The translations under genes and the position numbers were made by a program. This document shows, piece by piece, positions 1 to 6,318 of a stretch of DNA of 11,035 nt. Location of the stretch: positions 1-11,035 of the forward strand of contig CAKUDW010000043.1 in the NCBI GenBank assembly GCA_934645275.1, in the 5' to 3' direction. Within the stretch, counting starts at the first letter, position 1. Every line of letters starts with the position of its first letter. Origin of the DNA: an uncultured Clostridia bacterium. GTDB taxonomy: Bacteria > Bacillota_A > Clostridia > Christensenellales > Aristaeellaceae. The notes under the pieces were generated by a model. That model searched no databases. It was not told the origin of the DNA and saw only the letters and a program-made list of their open reading frames with translations.

Positions 1-1
1 T

Positions 2-220
2 GGGGACGCGCTGAGCTACATGATCGGCGCGGCCTCGATCATCGCCAAGGTCACGCGCGACCGCTACATGATCGAGCTGGACAAGCAATACCCAATGTAC
101 GGCTTCGCGCGCAACAAGGGCTATGGCACGCGCGAGCACATCGAAGCGCTGAAAAAATACGGTCCCTGTCCGGAGCATCGCCGCAGCTTCATCAAAAACT
201 TCACGGACGGTGCGCTATGA
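2..220 (+). CDS. rnhB: Ribonuclease HII, C-terminal part (5' end outside window)
   Basis: RNase HII cuts the RNA strand of RNA-DNA hybrids and nicks 5' of ribonucleotides misincorporated in DNA; it acts in the cytoplasm. Only the last 72 codons are present, reading in frame from base 2. The segment [11 protein letters not shown] followed by [11 protein letters not shown] and [12 protein letters not shown] is the hallmark C-terminal half of the bacterial type II enzyme; the Asp in VTRD corresponds to the last of the four catalytic acidic residues of the family. The other three lie upstream and cannot be checked. The stop codon overlaps the start of yraN (ATGA), so the two are translationally coupled. 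The rnhB-yraN pairing is a well-known conserved adjacency. An ATG at 20 is internal to the conserved domain and is not the true start. Confidence 0.95.
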   Translation, partial: GDALSYMIGAASIIAKVTRDRYMIELDKQYPMYGFARNKGYGTREHIEALKKYGPCPEHRRSFIKNFTDGAL

Positions 221-573
221 ATACTCGCGCCATCGGCAACGCAGGCGAAGACATGGCTTGCGATTATCTTAAAAAGCGCGGCTGGACGATCGTCGCGCGC
301 AACGTGCGCTGCGGCCGAAATGAGATCGATATCATTGCCCGCAGGCGCCGACTGACGGCCTTTATTGAGGTCAAGCGCCGCAAGAGCGCGGATTTCGGTC
401 GTCCAGCCGAGGCCGTGAACCGTGATAAGCAGGCGCGCATTGCTCGCGCGGCTGCAATCTATCTTCAGGAAAACGACATGCCGGACGCGCAGGTGCGCTT
501 CGACGTGATTGAAATACTCTCCGGCGAAATTCGCCACATTGAAGGCGCGTTCGACGCGCCAGAAAGCTATTAA
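217..573 (+). CDS. yraN: YraN family (UPF0102) nuclease-fold protein
   Basis: A 118-residue protein, the usual size of the UPF0102/YraN family. These proteins have a restriction-endonuclease-like (PD-(D/E)XK) fold, are predicted to act on DNA, and have no well-settled role. Visible landmarks are the N-terminal GNAGED (residues 7-12) followed by [10 protein letters not shown], then NEIDII (35-40) with Asp38, then FIEVKRR (49-55) with the Glu51-x-Lys53 pair, and the later VRFDVIEI (93-100). Asp38, Glu51 and Lys53 form the expected metal-binding set. The family normally has Gly before the EID motif; here it is Asn35. The ATG overlaps the rnhB stop by four bases, which fixes the start. A 24-base gap carrying a strong ribosome binding site separates it from the next gene. 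Confidence 0.93.
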   Translation: MNTRAIGNAGEDMACDYLKKRGWTIVARNVRCGRNEIDIIARRRRLTAFIEVKRRKSADFGRPAEAVNRDKQARIARAAAIYLQENDMPDAQVRFDVIEILSGEIRHIEGAFDAPESY

Positions 574-597
574 CAGCTGCAAGGAGGTATACCGAAT

Positions 598-1089
598 ATG
601 GAAAAGCTTGAAATGAGCATTCTTGAAGTGCTGACCGACGACGCCCGCACGCCCATTTCACAGATTGCCATCATGTTGGGCAAAAGCGAAACGGAAATTG
701 CCGAAACCATCGCCCGGCTGGAACGTCAGCGCATTATTCTCAAATATCCGGCGCTGATCAACTGGCAGAAAGTAGATATCGACAAGGTAGAAGCCATGAT
801 TGAGGTGCGCGTCACGCCCCAGCGCGACGAGGGCTTTGACGCCATTGCCGAGCAGATTTACCGCTTTGAAGAAGTCTCCAGCGTATACCTGATGTCCGGC
901 GGCTACGACCTGCTGGTAAACATGAAGGCGCGCACGGTACGCCAACTGGCACTGTTCGTGGCGGAAAAGCTATCTACCATCGAGCATGTAATTTCCACGG
1001 CCACGCACTTCGTGCTCAAGCGCTATAAGGATCAGGGCATCCTGATGGACGAAGGCGAAGAAGATTACAGATTGAAGGTGACCCCGTGA
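598..1089 (+). CDS. Lrp/AsnC family transcriptional regulator (AlaR/YugG-like)
   Basis: A 163-residue DNA-binding regulator. Residues 1-60 form a winged helix-turn-helix typical of Lrp/AsnC (an EMSILEVLTDDART-type opening, helix-turn-helix about 20-44). Residues about 65-143 form the RAM/AsnC effector and oligomerisation domain, with the characteristic SGGYDLLV turn at 100-107. The tail (144-163) is acidic and ends in RLKVTP, as I recall from the YugG/AlaR type. A perfect AAGGAGGT at 581-588, nine bases before the ATG, fixes the start. The stop overlaps the GTG start of the aminotransferase gene, so regulator and enzyme are co-produced. In Bacillus subtilis the equivalent pair, AlaR and AlaT, controls and carries out alanine synthesis; I infer that this protein senses an amino acid and controls its own operon. 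No operator is recognisable by eye. Confidence 0.9.
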   Translation: MEKLEMSILEVLTDDARTPISQIAIMLGKSETEIAETIARLERQRIILKYPALINWQKVDIDKVEAMIEVRVTPQRDEGFDAIAEQIYRFEEVSSVYLMSGGYDLLVNMKARTVRQLALFVAEKLSTIEHVISTATHFVLKRYKDQGILMDEGEEDYRLKVTP

Positions 1090-2264
1090 ATTACGAAAAA
1101 CTGCTGTGTCGGCGCGTGGCGCAGGTACCGCCTTCGGGCATACGCAAGTTCTTTGATATCGCCAACACCATGAAGGGCGTAATTTCCCTGGGCGTGGGCG
1201 AGCCGGACTTTAAAACCCCCTGGGTAGCCACGGACGCGGCCATCTATTCTCTGCGTTCGGGGCACACTCACTACACCAGCAACTGGGGTTTGCTTGAGCT
1301 GCGCAAGTTGAGTGCACGCTATCAGGCCGAACGTTTCGGCCCCGAATACAACCCTGAAAATGAAATTCTGGTCACCGTCGGCGCGAGCGAGGGCATCGAC
1401 CTGGCCGTGCGCGCGCTGGTGGAGCCGGGCGACGACGTGCTCGTGCCCGATCCGAGCTATGTCTCCTACATGCCCTGCATCACCTTTGCAGGCGGCAACT
1501 GCGTACCCGTAAAGACGGAAATGGCCACCGGCTTCAAGATCACGCCCGAAGCGCTGAAGCAGGCGATCACGCCGCGCACGAAGGCGCTGATTCTCCCCTA
1601 CCCCAATAACCCGACCGGCGGCGTGATGTCGCTTGCAGATTATCAGGCCATTGCGGATGTTCTAAAGGACAGCGATATCTTCGTGATCCACGATGAAATC
1701 TATGCCGAGCTCACCTATGGCGACGCACGGCACGTGAGCTTCGCGGCAGTGCCCGGCATGTGGGAGCGCACCATCACGCTGAACGGCTTTTCCAAAGCCT
1801 TCGCCATGACTGGCTGGCGATTGGGCTATGCCTGTGGTCCCAGGGAGATATTGCAGCTGATGTGCCGCATTCATCAGTATACAATGCTCTGTGCGCCGAT
1901 TCCCAGCCAATATGCAGGCATCGAAGCGTTAAAAACCGGCTTCGATACCGATTTTGACGACGTGCGGCGCATGGTAGACGCCTACGACCGCCGCCGCAGA
2001 CTGCTGGTAGAGGGATTCCGCGAAGCGGGCTTGCCCTGCCACGAACCTCTGGGCGCGTTCTACGTGTTTCCCTCGATTCAGGGCACCGGCCTGAACTCCG
2101 AGGCATTCTGTGAATCGCTGCTGTACCAGCAAAAAGTAGCCACCGTGCCCGGAAACGCATTCGGCGCACTGGGCGAAGGACATATCCGCTGCAGCGCCGC
2201 TTCCTCCAACGAAAACATCTTGACCGCCATCGACCGCATCAAGGCGTTCACGCAGGCACTGTAA
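1086..2264 (+). CDS. Class I/II PLP-dependent aminotransferase (AlaT/PatA-like)
   Basis: A 392-residue fold-type I aminotransferase, normal length. It moves an amino group between an amino acid and a 2-oxo acid in the cytoplasm using pyridoxal phosphate. Key residues are visible: PNNPTGG at 173-179 (Asn175 contacts PLP), HDEIY at 202-206 (Asp203 binds the pyridine nitrogen), NGFSKAFAMTGWRLGY with Schiff-base Lys237 and phosphate-binding Arg245, and HIRCS with Arg368, the substrate carboxylate anchor. The opening SGIRKFFDIA and a GVGEPDF segment are typical of the PatA/AlaT subgroup. The start is GTG, overlapping the regulator stop, with a GAAGGTG ribosome binding site at 1074-1080. Pairing with an Lrp-type regulator suggests alanine or a related aminotransferase; aspartate or aromatic amino acids remain possible because specificity cannot be read from the sequence. 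A terminator follows directly. Confidence 0.93.
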   Translation: MNYEKLLCRRVAQVPPSGIRKFFDIANTMKGVISLGVGEPDFKTPWVATDAAIYSLRSGHTHYTSNWGLLELRKLSARYQAERFGPEYNPENEILVTVGASEGIDLAVRALVEPGDDVLVPDPSYVSYMPCITFAGGNCVPVKTEMATGFKITPEALKQAITPRTKALILPYPNNPTGGVMSLADYQAIADVLKDSDIFVIHDEIYAELTYGDARHVSFAAVPGMWERTITLNGFSKAFAMTGWRLGYACGPREILQLMCRIHQYTMLCAPIPSQYAGIEALKTGFDTDFDDVRRMVDAYDRRRRLLVEGFREAGLPCHEPLGAFYVFPSIQGTGLNSEAFCESLLYQQKVATVPGNAFGALGEGHIRCSAASSNENILTAIDRIKAFTQAL

Positions 2265-2273
2265 AGCGATTAT

Positions 2274-2323
2274 CAGGGAAGCGATACACGATTTGTGTGT
2301 CATTTCCCTGTTTTTTCTTTTTT
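2274..2323 (+). terminator. Rho-independent terminator after the aminotransferase gene
   Basis: A stem of CAGGGAA (2274-2280) pairing with TTCCCTG (2304-2310) is continued by an inner helix in which ATACACG (2284-2290) pairs with bases 2296-2303, with a three-base bulge on the left and one base on the right. The stem is followed at once by a T-rich run, TTTTTTCTTTTTT (2311-2323). It starts ten bases after the aminotransferase stop, in a pocket clearly richer in A+T than the genes. It should end the rnhB-yraN-regulator-aminotransferase transcript. Confidence 0.85.
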
Positions 2324-2330
2324 CTGGTCA

Positions 2331-2374
2331 TATTATAGAAGGAATTTCATATCCGTGCATGGAAAGGATAAGAT
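2331..2374 (+). promoter_or_regulatory. Possible promoter region for the glycosyltransferase gene
   Basis: After a strong terminator the next gene needs its own promoter, and the only space is about 2324-2391. Two -10-like hexamers are present: TATTAT (2331-2336), whose -35 region would fall on the terminator tail and is poor, and TAAGAT (2369-2374), with a weak TTCATA (2346-2351) 17 bases upstream. Neither matches the sigma-A consensus well; the assignment rests mainly on position and A+T richness. Confidence 0.3.
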
Positions 2375-2391
2375 TAAATGTTTTTTGCTTC

Positions 2392-2397
2392 AAGGAG
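2392..2397 (+). promoter_or_regulatory. Ribosome binding site that decides the glycosyltransferase start
   Basis: AAGGAG lies nine bases before the ATG at 2407, and that ATG opens a classic signal peptide. The frame stays open upstream to a TTG at 2293 and an ATG at 2359, but the former lies inside the terminator hairpin and the latter has no ribosome binding site at a usable distance (GAAGGA at 2338-2343 is about 15 bases away). The 2407 start is therefore preferred. Confidence 0.8.
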
Positions 2398-2406
2398 CAC
2401 CTGACG

Positions 2407-5400
2407 ATGAAGAGACAAATCTGCATTCTGATCGCGCTGTTGATTGCGCTGTGCCTGCCGGCATCCGCCGAGGAAACTGGCAACCTGGTCGTCAACGGCG
2501 ATTTTTCTGAAATAAACGCTGCCGGCATGGCCGAGGACTGGCAGCAAGGTATGTGGTACACCGATGCAGGCGTGAGCCGCCTATACCTGGATTCGGAGGG
2601 GCTTGACGGCAGCTGTGCCGCCGTATTCAACGCCGACGCGAACGACGCGCGCTTTGAACAAACGCTTTCCGTGGAACCAAATACGCTGTACCGCTTTTCC
2701 TGTATGGCCAAGGCCGAAGGCTGCGGCAGCGAAGGCTACGGCGCTACCATCTCTTTCAAGGATACCTTTTCCTATTCCGAGCCGCTGTACGACACGCAGG
2801 GCAACTGGCAGGAAATCGTATGCTACGGCAAAACCGGCGCAGAACAGACGGAACTGACGCTCTTTTTGCGCGTGGGCGGTTACGGCATGCTCAACACCGG
2901 GCGCGCCTGGTTTGACGATGTAGTGGCCGTGCGCGTGGACGAGGTTCCGGATGGATTCCCCGTGCTGGAACTGAGCGCACAGGAATCCTCGGGGAGTTCC
3001 GGCGCGGCAGCCGCAGCTGTATCTGAGGATGAACCTGCGCGCAACACCGAGGCCTACCTGCTCTTGACGCTGCTCTATGCCGTGCTGATCCTCGCGTTGG
3101 CGCGCCGCTCGAACCGTCTGCGTCGAAGCACCGTTTCCGGCAGAGCCATATTCATGGCGGCAATGGGCGCGGCGCTCGCGTTGCGCATCGTCGTAGCTTG
3201 CACCGTGCGCGGCTACAACACGGACATCAACTGCTTCAGCGCCTGGTCGGAGCGAATGTTTGCCAACGGGCCGTCGAATTTTTACGCCGACAACTATTTC
3301 TGCGATTATCCGCCGGGATACATGCTGTTGCTGTGGTTGCCGGCGGCGCTGCGCAATCTGCTGGGCATCGCCTATCAGGGCGGACTGCATCTCGTTCTAA
3401 TCAAGTTCATGCCCATCGCCTGCGATTTACTGGGCGCATGGTTGCTGTATGGCACGGCCAAACGGCGGCATGGCGAAACGGTTGCCGCCGCACTGGCGGT
3501 GTTCTATCTATTCAACCCGGCGGCGCTGATCGACTGCGCCGCGTGGGGACAAATCGATTCCGTGTTCACGCTGCTGATCGCGCTGTGTGCGCTCAAAGCG
3601 GTGGATGAGAAATATATCGCGTCGCTGCCTGCATTTGCCGCGGCAATGCTGATTAAGCCGCAGGCAATGCTGTTCGCGCCGCTGGGGCTTGCTGCCATCG
3701 TCATCAATCTGATCCGCGCGCAAAGCGCACGCAAAACGGCGCAGGCGCTGACGGGCGTACTCGCCGCGCTGGGACTAATCTATGCCATGGCTTTCCTGTT
3801 CACCGTCGGCGGTGCGCAAAACCTTCTGGACGCGCTCCTGCGTCCGGTCGAATGGATCATCAAGCTCTATTCCGACACGATGAACAGCTACGCCTATGTC
3901 ACTGTCAACGCGTTAAATCTGTACAACATTTTCGGGCTGAACTGGGCTTCGGCCGAAAGTCAACCCTTCTGGACAACCTTTGCGTGGGCAATGTTCGCAG
4001 CATCTTATTTGTACTGCATGTGGCTGTACCTGCGCGCGAAAGATCGGCAACAACTCCCCCTGCTGGGCGGTCTGCTGATCTGCCTGATTTTCACCTTCGG
4101 CCCGATGATCCATGAGCGCTACGTGTTCCCCGCGCTGCTGCTGCTGGCGCTGGCCTACGCGATAGGCCGCGACCGGCGCGTGCTGCTGTCGCTGACAGTG
4201 CTGACCGTCACGCTGACGCTGAACGAAATTCTGGTGCTTCAGGGCGGCACGGGCTCGGGCAACTACGGCCATCTGTACTCCTCCGAGCAGTGGCTCAACA
4301 GCCTAGTTTCGCTGACAAACGTCATAAACGCGCTGTATCTGGCCTGGGTTGCCTTCGATATCTGCGTGCGCAGCCACTCATGCTGTCTGAAAGGCGCGAT
4401 GCCGAAACATGAGAATGCGGTAGAAAGCATTTCGGATTACCGGTTGCGCCTGAAAAAGCGCGATTATATCCTGATGCTCGCCGTAACGGCCCTGTACGCG
4501 GTGGTAGCATTTACAAACCTTGGCGCGACCAGCGCGCCGCAGAACGGCTGGACCTCCAGCCACGGCGGCGAATGCGTGACCTTTGACCTGGGCGAAACGC
4601 ACACCTTTCGCATGAGCTACTACGGTGGCATCTGCAATTCCACCTTCACCGTAGAGCTATCCAACGACGGTGAAAACTGGACGGAGCCCTACCGCGCCAA
4701 GTATGACCAGGGCGAGATTTTCCGCTGGCTATGGTATGTGCCTCAGAACGAAAGCGGACAAAACGCGATGGGACAGACCGTCGTTCCCGATGACGGCAGC
4801 GCCTATGTGTGTTTTGCCGATTCAGAAAATCCCTACCCCATGCAGACGGCGCGCTATGTGCGCATCACGGCGGAAAAGGCTGGGCTGAATCTGTATGAAA
4901 TCGCCTTCCGCGGCGAGGACGGCAGCCTGATCGAGGTTCAGGACGTCGTGCAGGAAAACGTGCTTGCCGACGCGATGACCGACGCGGCGGCACTGGTCGA
5001 CGAGCAGGATACTGTGCCGGAAATTCCCAGCTACTACAACGGCACCTATTTCGACGAGATATACCACGCCCGCACCGCCTACGAGCTGCTGCGCGGCATG
5101 TCCATTTACGAATGGACGCATCCGCCGCTGGGCAAGGTGCTGATGATGGAGGGCATACGCCTCTTCAAGATGACGCCGTTCGGCTGGCGCTTCATGGGCG
5201 CGTTGATGGGCGTTCTGATGTTGCCGCTGATGTATCTGCTGGTGAAGCAGCTCACCAAGTCCAGCAGGCTCTCGCTGATCGCCATGCTGCTGCTATCGCT
5301 GGACAGCATGCATTTTACGCAGACGCGCATTGCCACCATCGATTCCTATGCCGTGTTCTGGATCATGCTGATGTATCTGTTTATGATTCGTTACCTGCAA

Positions 5401-6279
5401 ATGGACTGGCAGCGCGTACCGCTCTGGAAAACGCTGATCCCGCTGGGGCTATGCGGCATTACGATGGGCGTGGCTTGCGCCACGAAGTGGATTTGCTGCT
5501 ACGCAGCGGTCGGTTTGGCCGCGCTGTTCGCATGGAAAGTGATTTCTGAATTCACTTCCGCCAGGCGCAGCGGCGCAAACTTTGCCAGGCGCTTCTGGTT
5601 CACGGTTGGCTTCTGCGTGATCTTCTTCATTGCCGTGCCGCTGCTGATCTACCTGCTCAGCTACTTCCGACAGCTGCGCTGTGAAGGCGTAACTTCAATA
5701 TTCGATATGTTCAAGCGCGAACGTATCCAGCGCGTTGTGCAGCTGCAAAAAAGCATGTTCGATTACCATGCAGGGCTCGGCGGCGATACGCACTATTTCC
5801 GTTCGCCCTGGTACCAGTGGCCGGTAATCTGGTGGCCCATGTGGTATTTCTCCGGTTCGGCCTACCTGCCCGATGGCATGATTTCCTCAATTTCCTGCAT
5901 GGGCAATCCCGCCGTGTGGTGGACGGGCCTTGCGGCGCTGATCTATATTCTGATTGCGTCCGCATGGCGGCGCAAAGCGCCGCGCGCGTGGCTGATTACG
6001 CTGATTGGCTTCGCCGCGCAGTTCCTGCCCTGGGTGCTGGTACCGCGCTCCACCTTCATCTATCACTACTTTGCCAGCGTACCCTTCATCATTATCTGTA
6101 CGGTGCTGGCGCTGGATGAAATTCGCAAGCGCGATCGCACGGCGTTCAAGATCGTTGCGTGCGTGCTGCTGACGCTGGCATTGGTGCTGTTTGTCGCGTT
6201 CTATCCTCTGGAATCGGGCATGCCTGCGCCAGAAAGCTACGTGAAATATCTGCGATGGTTCAAATGGTATAATTACTGA
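2407..6279 (+). CDS. Giant fusion membrane glycosyltransferase: CBM-like domain, GT-C module, discoidin-like domain, PMT/GT39 module
   Basis: A 1290-residue envelope protein. Residues 1-21 are a signal peptide ending ASA|EE. Residues 22-177 look like a CBM4/9-type jelly roll (NLVVNGDFSE opening, WFDDVVAV end). A Ser/Ala linker leads to membrane spans at about 215-232 and 246-267. The first GT-C module (to about 650, roughly a dozen spans) has a TDINCF loop with candidate catalytic Asp273, then YPPGY (301-305), NPAALIDCAAWGQIDS (370-385), LIKPQ and HERYVFP (569-575), a pattern like Gpi18/GT87-type mannosyltransferases. A second set of spans starts at about 686; its first outside loop holds a discoidin-like domain (about 706-838; SNDGENWTE, ARYVRITA, LYEIAFRG), then the PMT signature FDEIYHARTAYE (Asp883-Glu884), THPPLGK (904-910) and RIATIDS, and a PMT 4TM C-terminus. 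Known members of these families transfer sugar from polyprenyl phosphate to acceptors outside the membrane; donor and acceptor here are not determined. A gap of 39 bases without a terminator separates it from comM. Confidence 0.88.
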   Translation: MKRQICILIALLIALCLPASAEETGNLVVNGDFSEINAAGMAEDWQQGMWYTDAGVSRLYLDSEGLDGSCAAVFNADANDARFEQTLSVEPNTLYRFSCMAKAEGCGSEGYGATISFKDTFSYSEPLYDTQGNWQEIVCYGKTGAEQTELTLFLRVGGYGMLNTGRAWFDDVVAVRVDEVPDGFPVLELSAQESSGSSGAAAAAVSEDEPARNTEAYLLLTLLYAVLILALARRSNRLRRSTVSGRAIFMAAMGAALALRIVVACTVRGYNTDINCFSAWSERMFANGPSNFYADNYFCDYPPGYMLLLWLPAALRNLLGIAYQGGLHLVLIKFMPIACDLLGAWLLYGTAKRRHGETVAAALAVFYLFNPAALIDCAAWGQIDSVFTLLIALCALKAVDEKYIASLPAFAAAMLIKPQAMLFAPLGLAAIVINLIRAQSARKTAQALTGVLAALGLIYAMAFLFTVGGAQNLLDALLRPVEWIIKLYSDTMNSYAYVTVNALNLYNIFGLNWASAESQPFWTTFAWAMFAASYLYCMWLYLRAKDRQQLPLLGGLLICLIFTFGPMIHERYVFPALLLLALAYAIGRDRRVLLSLTVLTVTLTLNEILVLQGGTGSGNYGHLYSSEQWLNSLVSLTNVINALYLAWVAFDICVRSHSCCLKGAMPKHENAVESISDYRLRLKKRDYILMLAVTALYAVVAFTNLGATSAPQNGWTSSHGGECVTFDLGETHTFRMSYYGGICNSTFTVELSNDGENWTEPYRAKYDQGEIFRWLWYVPQNESGQNAMGQTVVPDDGSAYVCFADSENPYPMQTARYVRITAEKAGLNLYEIAFRGEDGSLIEVQDVVQENVLADAMTDAAALVDEQDTVPEIPSYYNGTYFDEIYHARTAYELLRGMSIYEWTHPPLGKVLMMEGIRLFKMTPFGWRFMGALMGVLMLPLMYLLVKQLTKSSRLSLIAMLLLSLDSMHFTQTRIATIDSYAVFWIMLMYLFMIRYLQMDWQRVPLWKTLIPLGLCGITMGVACATKWICCYAAVGLAALFAWKVISEFTSARRSGANFARRFWFTVGFCVIFFIAVPLLIYLLSYFRQLRCEGVTSIFDMFKRERIQRVVQLQKSMFDYHAGLGGDTHYFRSPWYQWPVIWWPMWYFSGSAYLPDGMISSISCMGNPAVWWTGLAALIYILIASAWRRKAPRAWLITLIGFAAQFLPWVLVPRSTFIYHYFASVPFIIICTVLALDEIRKRDRTAFKIVACVLLTLALVLFVAFYPLESGMPAPESYVKYLRWFKWYNY

Positions 6280-6318
6280 CGCACCCTGAAACGCTGAAGA
6301 ACAAAAGGAGGGCGGCCC

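Noticed and set aside
2293..2406. Upstream extension of the glycosyltransferase frame (TTG 2293 or ATG 2359)
   Set aside because: The TTG lies within the terminator hairpin and neither start has a well-spaced ribosome binding site; the ATG at 2407 has AAGGAG and opens a clean signal peptide.
2581..3390. 269-codon minus-strand open frame inside the glycosyltransferase gene
   Set aside because: It is the reverse of the CBM-like and first membrane segments, with no domain-like features of its own.
556..6239. A 14-base match, GCGCCAGAAAGCTA, at 556-569 and 6226-6239
   Set aside because: Both copies lie in coding frames (Ala-Pro-Glu-Ser-Tyr near the ends of yraN and the glycosyltransferase). They are far apart with no flanking mobile gene, so they are not credible attachment sites or duplications.
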